From the NCBI GenBank assembly GCA_019239895.1, contig JAFAZH010000005.1:124001-188000 (forward strand): 64,000 nucleotides of DNA. The letters are read 5' to 3'. The notes below the pieces were generated by a model. It worked only from the letters and a program-made list of their open reading frames with translations, had not been told where the DNA came from and did not search any database. Positions within the stretch are counted from its first letter, which is position 1. Each line of letters begins with the position of its first letter. The position numbers were made by a program, and so were the translations under genes. The stretch comes from Abditibacteriaceae bacterium. GTDB lineage: Bacteria; Armatimonadota; Abditibacteriia; Abditibacteriales; Abditibacteriaceae. Of this stretch, positions 1 to 8,092 are shown piece by piece.

Positions 1-1
1 C

Positions 2-664
2 CTGTTTCCGGTCTTTGCTAAAGCGCGGGAAAATGCGCGGCGGGCTTCGTGCCAGAGTAACCTGAAGCAGATGGGTTTAGCTATTATGCAGTATACCCAG
101 GATAATGACGAAACCTATCCCAGCCGTGAATATCCTAACCATGTCACCTGGCGTCAGGTGACTCAACCCTACATCAAGAGTACCGATTTATACAAATGCC
201 CGTCTAACAGTAACAAGACTCTGATAGCGGATGCGGCCATCAGCAATTACCCGGCGATTGCAAAATCGTATGGTTACAACCCGCGCTTTGGAAATTTGGT
301 AGGCGATCATGGCACAGCAGGGCCGGTGATATTAGCCGGAGTTGACAGTCCGGCGACTAAAATTATGGTAGCGGAGTTGGCTGGCGGCACGACGGGCCAG
401 ACCTGGACCGATTATGGTTCCTGGTGGTGGCCAGGGTCTTGTAACTGTTGGGGCTACGGCTTTGCCGGACATCTTGGCACCTCCAATTATTTATTTGGTG
501 ATGGCCATGTGAAGGCTTTGAAGCCCCTGGCCACAGCCACTCCGGTCAACATGTGGGGCAGTGTTGATAGTGGAGTTTGTCCGAATAATCCCACCATCAA
601 CTGTGACACGCCGGAACCGAGCATCTTCCCTGGACTGCAAACGGTACAGAACACCTTTCCATAA
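2..664 (+). CDS. Prepilin-type protein with H-X9-DG C-terminal motif (5' truncated)
   Basis: The reading frame is open from base 2, so the start codon and the type IV prepilin leader lie outside the window. The first visible residues (LFPVFAKARENARR, then SCQSNLKQMGLAIMQYTQD) match the segment that follows the hydrophobic N-terminal helix in DUF1559-type pseudopilins. Near the C-terminus a His followed by nine residues and Asp-Gly (HLGTSNYLFGDG) is the H-X9-DG signature, known from proteins numerous in Planctomycetes, Armatimonadetes and Lentisphaerae. The mature domain has several Cys, probably disulfide-bonded in the periplasm or outside. A strong terminator follows the stop. A second member of the family is at 47766-48404. 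Family assignment is firm; the exact role (pseudopilin or surface protein) is unknown. Confidence 0.85.
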   Translation: MFPVFAKARENARRASCQSNLKQMGLAIMQYTQDNDETYPSREYPNHVTWRQVTQPYIKSTDLYKCPSNSNKTLIADAAISNYPAIAKSYGYNPRFGNLVGDHGTAGPVILAGVDSPATKIMVAELAGGTTGQTWTDYGSWWWPGSCNCWGYGFAGHLGTSNYLFGDGHVKALKPLATATPVNMWGSVDSGVCPNNPTINCDTPEPSIFPGLQTVQNTFP

Positions 665-697
665 CACCTTATTCCTTTAGACACCTTCACAACCTGC

Positions 698-736
698 AAA
701 CAAAAGCGCACCCCACTTGGGAGTGCGCTTTTGTTT
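698..736. terminator. Rho-independent terminator after the prepilin-like gene
   Basis: A perfect 14-bp stem (arms 698-711 and 723-736) has a short loop that itself contains CCC/GGG. The A-rich start and T-rich end of the stem let it act in either direction. Confidence 0.8.
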
Positions 737-883
737 AACTACAGCTTTAGCAAGAGCCATCTTATGGACAGCCAAATTAAAGTGTCTCCTTCTTAAGGCA
801 CCGCAGTTGCTCTTACCAAGCGGATGTTTGAGAATCCGCACCCACGTTAACCATACCTACTGAATGACTAAAGGGGCTAACCT

Positions 884-1492
884 ATGGCACAACATCCCGA
901 TCATCAAGCCACTAATCAGAAGTTAGATAATGTTCTGCCCCAGGCCGAGGCATTAGCGGGGCAACGCTCCCAGTCCACGCAAGAGCACCGCCAGGAAGCT
1001 GTCGCCAATGTACGCTGCTATGTGCTGACGGTCAGTGACAGCCGCACCGAAGACACCGATAAGGGAGGTGCGTTGATCCAAGAGCTATTAACTGGGGCCA
1101 GTCATGCCGTTGTAGGCTACCGTGTGGTGCGTGACGACATCAATGGCATCGCAGAAGCGGTGCGTACTGCGACTGATGGCATAGATGATCCCGAAGTCAT
1201 CATCGTCACGGGCGGCAGCGGCATTTCGCAACGCGATGTCACCCCCGAAGCCGTGCGCCCGCTCATCACCAAAGAGCTATCCGGCTTCGGCGAAGTGTTC
1301 CGTATGCTCTCCTGGCAGGAAGTCGGCTCCGCCACGGTGCTCAGCCGCGCCTTCGCCGGAGTCATAGGCCGTACCCTCATCTTCGTCCTCCCCGGCAGCA
1401 CCAACGCCGTGCGTCTGGCAATGGAAAAGATTATCGTCCCCGAACTGGGCCACCTCGTGCGCGAAGTGCGACCCGAACGCAGGACAACGTAA
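884..1492 (+). CDS. moaB: Molybdopterin adenylyltransferase-like protein MoaB/MogA
   Basis: This is a 202-residue protein of the MoaB/Mog family, which binds molybdopterin (and in MogA adenylates it) in molybdenum cofactor synthesis in the cytoplasm. The family core runs from about residue 44 to 195: VLTVSDSR near residues 48-54, then [19 protein letters not shown] near 105-123, where the TGGSG loop and the following Asp line the pterin site, and LPGS near the end. About 40 polar residues precede the core and look disordered. No other moa or moe gene is nearby, so it stands alone here. A purine-rich AAAGGGG lies upstream of the ATG. MoaB versus MogA cannot be settled from one gene. Confidence 0.88.
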   Translation: MAQHPDHQATNQKLDNVLPQAEALAGQRSQSTQEHRQEAVANVRCYVLTVSDSRTEDTDKGGALIQELLTGASHAVVGYRVVRDDINGIAEAVRTATDGIDDPEVIIVTGGSGISQRDVTPEAVRPLITKELSGFGEVFRMLSWQEVGSATVLSRAFAGVIGRTLIFVLPGSTNAVRLAMEKIIVPELGHLVREVRPERRTT

Positions 1493-1517
1493 GCCTTTGC
1501 AATAAGAGATAACACCA

Positions 1518-2258
1518 ATGTTCAAGCCACTTATGAGCTGCCGCTGGATTCAGCTAATAGCCATAATGTCGCTGCCACTGGCGTTATATCTCTTCTTGGC
1601 AGCACAATGGTCTTGGCGGCCATCCACTCTGTCTATTGGTAGTGGTGCAGGCACAGCGATGTCTTGGTCAGCCGATGGCAAGACGCTCGTTTTAAGTATT
1701 ACGGATCCATTTAACTGGCGGCCTCACCATACAAACCAGATACAATTTTGGAATGTCAGTCAAAAGCTCTTGTCCTATAGCATCCCTGTAAGTAATCGTG
1801 ATATGAACCGCCTGACACAAGTTAGGTTAAGCCCGGACAATGCTACTGTTGCCCTTGAGTTGTACGCAGAAGAGCATTTCAGTCTTACTTGGGGAAATGT
1901 AAAGCAAGGGAAATTATTCGACCGTAAATATGGCACAGGCCCCTTCGTTTTTGCTCCCGACAGCCGTCAAACTAAGAGTTACGACCTGGGATATAAACAC
2001 GAAAACCGCGCCGGAATCGAAACTTATGATGTACATACTGGCAAAGAATTAAGCGATAAGCCTTTGCCTCTGCCTTCAAATCGCTCTCTTTATGGCTACT
2101 GCCCTTCTGCTGCGGGCGGGCCGGGGCCAACATGGGCCTTTTCGCCCGATAGTAAATTGGGAGCAGTGGGTTTGTTAAAGGATGATGTATGGCATCCTAT
2201 ATTACCGGAATGTGCATGGTGGAGTCTTACTTTTCGATACGCACACCGCAAAGCGTAA
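1518..2258 (+). pseudogene. WD40-like repeat protein, N-terminal part before a frameshift
   Basis: This frame begins with a hydrophobic N-terminal segment (LIAIMSLPLALYLFLAA) followed by WD40-like blades: MSWSADGKTLVLSI, VRLSPDNATVALEL, WAFSPDSKLGAVGLLKD. After about residue 220 the frame loses blade character and stops at 2258. The blade pattern resumes in the next frame at 2182. Together the two segments would form one membrane-anchored or secreted propeller of roughly 420 residues. One extra base (or two missing) near 2170-2195 explains the break. It could be a real frameshift, a programmed shift, or a sequencing error; there is no homopolymer run at the spot. Confidence 0.7.
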
Positions 2259-2790
2259 ATATCTTTTTCCAGCCATTTTCCCAAACGCAACAACGGTATG
2301 TAGCACGGGCACGAAGTTAGTTTTTTCCACAGATAGCCATCTATTAGCAGTCGGTGAAGATAAAGGGGACGGTGATCATGGTATTTTGCAGCTCTGGGAT
2401 ACCTGGACAGGCAAACGGAGATCCATATTAAAAACGGCGAACGAATTCCCGACAGCATTCTCTCCCGACAGTACTCTGCTGCTTAGTTGTAATTCCAATA
2501 AAGACGCGCATCTATGGAACACTCAAACCGGCCAGGTGATAGCGAAGTTACAGGGCCAAACAGCCGGGCCTTTTAGCTTCTCCCCGGATAGCACACTGTT
2601 AGCCAGTGGCGGTTACAATGACTGGGATAATAGAGCCTTGCTGTGGGATACCCGTACGGGTCAAGTCATCCGCAAACTTGTGGGACACTTCAGAGGTTCC
2701 AGCGTCACTTCCATCGCCTTCTCTCCCGATGGCACCACCCTCGCCACGGGAAGCGATGATGGCACAGTCAAGTTGTGGCGCATCAAGTAG
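2182..2790 (+). pseudogene. WD40-like repeat protein, C-terminal part after the frameshift
   Basis: This frame continues the propeller of the preceding segment: GVLLFDTHTAKRKYLF, LQLWDTWTGKRRSIL, AHLWNTQTGQVIAKLQG, ALLWDTRTGQVIRKLVGH and finally FSPDGTTLATGSDDGTVKLW, a textbook WD40 closing blade. The apparent ATG at 2182 has no ribosome binding site and lies inside the upstream frame, so independent translation is doubtful. The stop at 2790 is 10 bp before the uvrC start, so the two genes are probably co-transcribed. Function is unknown beyond a likely protein-interaction scaffold. Confidence 0.7.
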
Positions 2791-2800
2791 ACTTTTCTTA

Positions 2801-4783
2801 ATGAACGAATCCGGGCCGACAAATACCACAGAACCCACAGCCAATGAGGATAATAACAACTCATCACTCATCCCTCATCCCTCATCCCTCATTGCTGCTG
2901 GCACAATAGAAGAAAAACTCGCTTCTCTACCCGATGCGCCAGGGGTTTATCTGCACAAGAATGCTGAGGGCAAGGTTATTTACATTGGCAAAGCCGTCAA
3001 CTTAAAGAACCGCGTGCGCTCCTATTTCAGCAAGGATGGCGGACATTCGCCGTTTACGCGCAAGATGGTGAAGTTGATTGCCGACTTTGAAACCATTGTC
3101 ACGCGCACCGAAAAAGAAGCCCTCATTCTGGAAAATAACCTCGTCAAGATGCACAAGCCGCATTTTAATATCCGGCTCAAAGATGACAAACGTTATCCCT
3201 ATCTGAAACTGACCCTGAACGAGACCTATCCGGCCCTGTTAGAAGTGCGTCAACCCAAGAATGACAAAGCGGTTTACTTCGGCCCGTATGCGGGCAGTGG
3301 CAAGATGCGCCAGACGGTCAGCCTGGCCAAACGCGTCTTTAAGGTGCGCACCGGGGCCGTGGTCAGTGACCGACGCTGGGGTGGCTGCCCGTGGCGCGAT
3401 ACTTCACAGTTTTTGGATAAACCCTGCCTGGAATATCACATTGACCGCTGCCTTGGCCCCTGCATCAATGCCGTACCAACCACCGATTATCAAACCTCAG
3501 CGCGTGCCCTGAAGAACTTTTTAGAGGGCCGCTCCGATGATTTATTGCGTGACCTGGAAAAGCAGATGCAGAACTCGGCGGAGGAGATGCGCTTTGAAGA
3601 TGCCGCCAAACTGCGCGACCAGATTGAAGCGGTTAAGAGTGTCTTGGAAAAGCAGCAGGTGGTATCACGCCAGCACGAAGATTATGATGCCTTGGGGCTT
3701 TATATCGAAGCTGGTATTGCTTCTGTTGTGGTCTTGGTGGTGCGCGATGGCAAACTGATTGGCGATCAGCATTTCTTCCTGCAAAACATTGAAGGGCGCG
3801 GTGAGCCGGAAGTGATTTCGGCGTTTGTGCGCCAGCATTACGCAGGCCCCACCGCCATACCAACCGAGATTCTGACGCCCTTTGATATTGAAGATGCCGA
3901 AGCGGTGGAAGAATGGCTGAGTGATAAGGCCAGCAAACGCATTGAGGTGCGGCGACCGCAACGGGGCGATAAAGTCAAAGTCATCGAGATGGCTTCCCAG
4001 AATGCCCAGTTAGCCTTGCGCGAGCATCTCAATTACAACGAGACCGCCAAGCGCGTGCATGATGCCCTTTTGGAAGATTTGCAGAAGAACCTCAAGCTGG
4101 ACATGCCGCCGCGTCGTATTGAGTGCTTTGATATTTCCACCGTGCAAGGCTCGTTCTCGGTTGGCTCGATGGTGGTCTTTACCGATGCCAAAGCCGATAA
4201 GAAAGCGTATCGCCACTTCACCATCAAGCACACCCTCGAAATCACCAAAGGCACCGAGCCGAACGACTTTGAAATGATGCGGGAGGTTTTGCGCCGTCGC
4301 TTTCAACGCGCTGCCGAAGGCGATGAGAAATTCCTGCCCTTACCCGACTTACTAATGATTGACGGCGGCAAAGGCCAACTCTCTTCCGCCCTTATGGTGC
4401 TCCAAGAGAAGAACTATGAGATGATCCCCACTGTCGGCCTGGCTAAACAATATGAACTGCTGTTCGTCCCGGATAAATCCGAACCGATTGCCCTGCCGCG
4501 CAACAGCCCGGCTCTGCACCTGCTACAGCGCATCCGGGACGAAGCGCACCGCTTTGCGATTACCCACCACCGCAAGCGCCGGGGCAAAGCCGCTGTGCGT
4601 TCATTGCTTGATGATATTCCTGGCATCGGTGAAGCTCGCCGCAATGCGCTTCTGGAACACTTTGGTTCCTTGCAAAAAATTCGCGCCGCCAGCATCGAAG
4701 AAATCGCCGCCGCCCCCGGCATGAATCGGAGTAGTGCCGAGAAGTTACAGGAGTATTTGCAGGTGCTTACCAAAGTGGAATAA
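2801..4783 (+). CDS. uvrC: Excinuclease ABC subunit C
   Basis: UvrC makes the dual incisions of nucleotide excision repair after UvrA and UvrB locate a lesion. From the ATG at 2801 the protein is 660 residues. Domains in order: an unusual low-complexity extension (1-34); GIY-YIG nuclease (GVY at 48-50, YIGKAVNLKNR at 61-71); a Cys cluster in the middle; the UVR motif that binds UvrB (MRFEDAAKLRDQIEAV); the RNase H-like 5' nuclease (IECFDISTVQGSFSVGSMVV, then MIDGGKGQL); and tandem helix-hairpin-helix motifs (DDIPGIGEARRNALLEHFGS). The extension is encoded by a heptanucleotide repeat (2860-2894), and no in-frame ATG, GTG or TTG lies between it and the GIY-YIG domain. The start therefore has to be upstream of the repeat. 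The stop codon lies inside a bidirectional terminator. Confidence 0.95.
   Translation: MNESGPTNTTEPTANEDNNNSSLIPHPSSLIAAGTIEEKLASLPDAPGVYLHKNAEGKVIYIGKAVNLKNRVRSYFSKDGGHSPFTRKMVKLIADFETIVTRTEKEALILENNLVKMHKPHFNIRLKDDKRYPYLKLTLNETYPALLEVRQPKNDKAVYFGPYAGSGKMRQTVSLAKRVFKVRTGAVVSDRRWGGCPWRDTSQFLDKPCLEYHIDRCLGPCINAVPTTDYQTSARALKNFLEGRSDDLLRDLEKQMQNSAEEMRFEDAAKLRDQIEAVKSVLEKQQVVSRQHEDYDALGLYIEAGIASVVVLVVRDGKLIGDQHFFLQNIEGRGEPEVISAFVRQHYAGPTAIPTEILTPFDIEDAEAVEEWLSDKASKRIEVRRPQRGDKVKVIEMASQNAQLALREHLNYNETAKRVHDALLEDLQKNLKLDMPPRRIECFDISTVQGSFSVGSMVVFTDAKADKKAYRHFTIKHTLEITKGTEPNDFEMMREVLRRRFQRAAEGDEKFLPLPDLLMIDGGKGQLSSALMVLQEKNYEMIPTVGLAKQYELLFVPDKSEPIALPRNSPALHLLQRIRDEAHRFAITHHRKRRGKAAVRSLLDDIPGIGEARRNALLEHFGSLQKIRAASIEEIAAAPGMNRSSAEKLQEYLQVLTKVE
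2860..2894. repeat. Heptanucleotide tandem repeat inside the 5' end of uvrC
   Basis: Five consecutive 7-bp units: CTCATCA, then CTCATCC three times, then CTCATTG. Seven is not a multiple of three, so gain or loss of one unit would shift the uvrC reading frame. Confidence 0.85.
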
Positions 4784-4826
4784 AGAGTAGCCGAGACAAA
4801 TAATTCAATTGCCAGGGCTACTCTTT
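4781..4826. terminator. Bidirectional terminator between convergent uvrC and propeller gene
   Basis: A perfect 12-bp inverted repeat (4781-4792 and 4815-4826) has AAA/TTT ends and includes the uvrC stop codon. It serves both the plus-strand uvrC and the minus-strand gene ending at 4834. Confidence 0.75.
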
Positions 4827-4833
4827 ATGTAAT

Positions 4834-6381
4834 TTATGGCTTGGCTGGTGCAGGCACAGCACCGGGGCCAAAGGAAATGAAATAAGCGCCTTCGGTGTTA
4901 GGAATATAAGTCATAATGGCACCGGTCTGAGCGTTCATCAGATAAATGCGGCTACGGCCTCGCCGGTTCGAGACAAACGCAAGAAAGCGACCATCCGGGC
5001 TATAGGTCGGCTCGCCACTAATCCCTCCGTAATCGGAATCATTCGTGAGACGCTTCACATCAGTTCCATCAGGAGCCAGCGTATAGATGCTTTCAAAGCC
5101 ATAACCGTGCCCACTGGCGCTCTCTCCGTAGTTTCCCGCTTCCACAGCGATACGACTACCATCAGGACTCCACGCCAAGTTATAGAGATAGCCAAGCGGT
5201 AAAGCATCGTCGAGTGCGACCTCTCGCCGTCCACTGCCATCTGTGTTGGCAAAGAACAAACGCCTCACAGAAGCACCATTGGGATACTGAGGGCTTGGTA
5301 GTAAATTAACCGCATCGAAAAAAGCAATCTGATCTCCTTGAGGACTCCACGCTAAGCGCGAATCGAAGAACTGGGAGCAGGTGGCTACGATCTGAGGATG
5401 CGAACCGCCTACATCCACGGTGATAATGGCTCGGCGATTGACCGGGTCAGGATCGGGATTTAAGCCAACATATGCAATGCGTTGCCCGTCCCGGCTCCAT
5501 GCAGGGGCTTGCCCATTGGACGTGATCCGGTGGCGTTGTGTGCCGTCCGCATTAACGATGAAGATGCCGGTGTTTCGTCCCCGGTAAGAATCAGCAAAAG
5601 CAATCTGTTTTCCATCTGGGCTGATGGCAGGCTCATAACCGCTATCGGTAAGTCGTCTCCGCCCTGTCCCATCGGCATTGATCAGATAAATTGCATAGTT
5701 CTGGACATAAGCGAATTGTCCCAGTCCAGCAGGAAGCGGCGGCGGTGCTGGCGTGGGCACGGGAGCATACGTTATCTGTAATGTGCCTGGGGTAAAATCG
5801 GCCAGGTCGTCTTGCTTGTTAAAGTTACTTTGTGGCGCAAAACGGAAGCGAAAGCTAACGGAATCAGGAAGTAAATCCTTCACCTGCGCGCTAAGAAATT
5901 GCTGGCGCACGATGTCTGTTATATCTATGGTGCGTGTGCCAGGCAAATCGGCAGCAAAGAACGTCTTGGCACTGGGCGATAGACGGCCTCCTTCAACTTC
6001 CCAGCCAATATCAGCATTCTGCGTCTCAATGAACAACCGTCCTAAGTTATAAGGCTTACCCACAAACTTGGATAAGTTTTGAGTTATAGTCAGCCGCGCA
6101 TTAAGGATGCGGACTGGATAAGGCATGTGAGGCAGACCATAATACACAATGCCCTGAGTGTTAGAGTTGCCAACGGTGTCACCTGCTTTTAATTCACCGA
6201 ACGTGTATGGGACACCACGGGTGGGGAATTGGTAAACAGTGAGGGTATCTCTGGCATTAGCTTGCACCTTGAGGGTTACGGGTTGAGTGGCCGATGCAGT
6301 CGGTTGGGCCAGACTCACTATGGAGCCGACACTTAGCAATCCATAGGCCATCACGAACGAAAGCAGTGAAAGAGACTTCAT
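4834..6381 (-). CDS. Secreted TolB-like propeller protein with N-terminal beta domain
   Basis: The 515-residue product starts with a signal peptide (MKSLSLLSFVMAYGLL, then SLAQP as likely cleavage area). Residues about 30-205 form a beta-rich domain resembling carbohydrate-binding/DNRLRE-type modules (DTVGNSNTQGI, ARLTITQNLSKF, IDITDIVRQQF). After a proline linker (PVPTPAPPPLP) come TolB/PD40 blades: IYLINADGTGRRRLTDSG, PAISPDGKQIAFADS, PAWSRDGQRIAYVG, LAWSPDGSRIAVEA, PTYSPDGRFLAFVSNRRG. Such propellers are exported and bind proteins or glycans; the ligand is unknown. It is transcribed divergently from the holin-like gene at 6576. Family assignment is solid, function is not. Confidence 0.8.
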   Translation of the reverse strand: MKSLSLLSFVMAYGLLSVGSIVSLAQPTASATQPVTLKVQANARDTLTVYQFPTRGVPYTFGELKAGDTVGNSNTQGIVYYGLPHMPYPVRILNARLTITQNLSKFVGKPYNLGRLFIETQNADIGWEVEGGRLSPSAKTFFAADLPGTRTIDITDIVRQQFLSAQVKDLLPDSVSFRFRFAPQSNFNKQDDLADFTPGTLQITYAPVPTPAPPPLPAGLGQFAYVQNYAIYLINADGTGRRRLTDSGYEPAISPDGKQIAFADSYRGRNTGIFIVNADGTQRHRITSNGQAPAWSRDGQRIAYVGLNPDPDPVNRRAIITVDVGGSHPQIVATCSQFFDSRLAWSPQGDQIAFFDAVNLLPSPQYPNGASVRRLFFANTDGSGRREVALDDALPLGYLYNLAWSPDGSRIAVEAGNYGESASGHGYGFESIYTLAPDGTDVKRLTNDSDYGGISGEPTYSPDGRFLAFVSNRRGRSRIYLMNAQTGAIMTYIPNTEGAYFISFGPGAVPAPAKP

Positions 6382-6575
6382 AAAACCACCAGAGAAAGTG
6401 AGTAGCCTTGACTATAGATAGAGGCACATCTCACGGCGCAAAGTTTAGGCCAATAAGTGTTAATGTATGTCTTGCCCTTTTAAGAGCTAAATTACCGAGG
6501 GAGTGGAAGCGATTAATAAAGGCGCATTGTATACTGTGATGTGAGATAGAAACGTAGTGAAGAAGCCATAACTTT

Positions 6576-6962
6576 ATGATGTCCTTCATTATTCGCACCG
6601 TTATCAACGCTGTGGCTTTGTTGGTCATTGCTAATGTCAGCGGTGGTCAGATTCAGGTCAAAGACTTTGGCTCGGCCATCATTGCCGCCATTGTGCTGGG
6701 CTTGGCCAACGCGGTAGTGAAACCAATTCTCTATTTCATTGCTAAGTCCCTCACCTGTGCCCTTTCCTGCATCACCTTAGGGTTATGGAGCCTGGTGCTG
6801 TCCTGGCTGATTAATGGCTTGCTATTTTATGCTGTGGGGCAACTGGTGAATGGTTTTGTGGTCAAAAGCTTTGGCGCGGCTTTATGGGGAGCTTTGGCGC
6901 TGTCGGTGGTTAATGCCCTGGCGACGGTTCTAACACGGCAGGACGAGGATAAAAAAGAATGA
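6576..6962 (+). CDS. Small four-helix membrane protein, phage-holin-4/Mycobact_memb family
   Basis: The 128-residue protein is almost entirely hydrophobic, with four predicted membrane spans and the conserved block AIVLGLANAVVKPILYFIA followed by LTLP-like ITLGLWSLVLSWLINGLLF. This is the pattern of the PF04020 family of chromosomal membrane proteins, whose members are called phage holin family but are not phage genes. The stop overlaps the rapZ ATG by four bases (ATGA), so it is translationally coupled to rapZ and yvcK. A role in the envelope is an inference from this context. A start at the second Met (6579) is equally possible. Confidence 0.8.
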   Translation: MMSFIIRTVINAVALLVIANVSGGQIQVKDFGSAIIAAIVLGLANAVVKPILYFIAKSLTCALSCITLGLWSLVLSWLINGLLFYAVGQLVNGFVVKSFGAALWGALALSVVNALATVLTRQDEDKKE

Positions 6963-8092
6963 GGCAAGGTAACCATTCCTCAAAAACAAAAAATCAGCAC
7001 ACTACACCCTCCCCATCGCAGCCTTCTCAACCCCATCCGATGCAGATCATTATTATTACCGGACTCTCAGGAGCCGGTAAAGCCCTGGCCACGCGCCACT
7101 TTGAAGACTTCGGCTTCTTCTGTGTGGATAATCTGCCGCCAGCCCTGATTCCCATGTTCGCCGAGTTGTGTTCCCGCGGCAATGTTGGCCGGGTGGCGGT
7201 GGTCACAGACGTGCGCGGGGATACATTCTTTGAAGACCTGACCGATTCCAATAATCTCGACGATGCCTTAGAGAAATTAAGCGCCAATGGCTTTCGCTAT
7301 CAAATCCTCTTCTTAGATGCCGACGACGACCTGCTGATTCAACGCTTCAAAGAAACGCGCCGCCGCCATCCGCTCGCCGACCAGTATCCTGACCTGTCAG
7401 AAGCGATTGCCGCTGAACGCGAAGCCCTGACCGAACTGCGCGAGAGAGCCGACAAGATTGTCAATACTAGCCATGTCACGCCGCGTGAGTTGCGCGAAGA
7501 GATTAAGAAAACATTCTTGCAACAAGCGGATGCGGCCCAAATGCTGATTCGGGTGGAAAGTTTCGGTTTTAAGCATGGTGCGCCGCATGATGCTGATCTC
7601 GTCTTCGATTTGCGTTTTCTGCCCAACCCCAATTACGACCGGGTTATCGGACACTTAGATGGCAATTATGAACCCGTCATTGATTACGTGATGCGCGAGC
7701 CAGTGACGCAGCAATTTTTGCAGCATTTCGGCAGCTTTATCCATTTTTTAGTGCCCCAGTTTGAAAAAGAAGGCAAGTCCTATTTGACCATTGCCCTGGG
7801 CTGCACCGGGGGACGGCATCGCAGTGTGGTGATGGCAAACTGGTTGGCCGAGGAATTGCGCTCCAGAAGCCATCGCGTGAGCGTAAATCATCGTGACCTA
7901 GATCGTTCAGCTTCTGAAGCCCGCAATTTTGAAGGCCAACCGGCGCGGCGTGCGATTGACAATAACCAAACAGGTGATGGGGTAGCACCACAATCAGCGC
8001 CATCGGATCAAGCTCCGTTAAACGGACAAGACAACAATGGCAACCATCGTGCGACTCATGACGTAGAGCAAGTTAGCAAGGACCAGTCGTGA
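6959..8092 (+). CDS. rapZ: RNase adapter / nucleotide-binding protein RapZ
   Basis: RapZ (YvcJ in Bacillus) is a P-loop protein; in enterobacteria it guides decay of the GlmZ small RNA and so tunes glucosamine-6-phosphate synthesis. Walker A is GLSGAGK at residues 35-41 (Lys followed by Ala instead of the usual Ser/Thr), with FFCVDNLPPALIPMF just after it. The family's C-terminal GCTGGRHRSV is near residues 280-289. The start at 6959 overlaps the upstream stop and has GAGGA upstream. It adds 27 residues to the usual start Met at 7040, which has no ribosome binding site. About 45 polar residues at the C-terminus extend past the normal family end. The gene overlaps yvcK by four bases (GTGA). 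Confidence 0.92.
   Translation: MRQGNHSSKTKNQHTTPSPSQPSQPHPMQIIIITGLSGAGKALATRHFEDFGFFCVDNLPPALIPMFAELCSRGNVGRVAVVTDVRGDTFFEDLTDSNNLDDALEKLSANGFRYQILFLDADDDLLIQRFKETRRRHPLADQYPDLSEAIAAEREALTELRERADKIVNTSHVTPRELREEIKKTFLQQADAAQMLIRVESFGFKHGAPHDADLVFDLRFLPNPNYDRVIGHLDGNYEPVIDYVMREPVTQQFLQHFGSFIHFLVPQFEKEGKSYLTIALGCTGGRHRSVVMANWLAEELRSRSHRVSVNHRDLDRSASEARNFEGQPARRAIDNNQTGDGVAPQSAPSDQAPLNGQDNNGNHRATHDVEQVSKDQS

Noticed and set aside
6576..6962. Prophage remnant suggested by the holin-like gene
   Set aside because: The family is a chromosomal membrane protein despite its name; it is coupled to rapZ and yvcK and there are no other phage genes.
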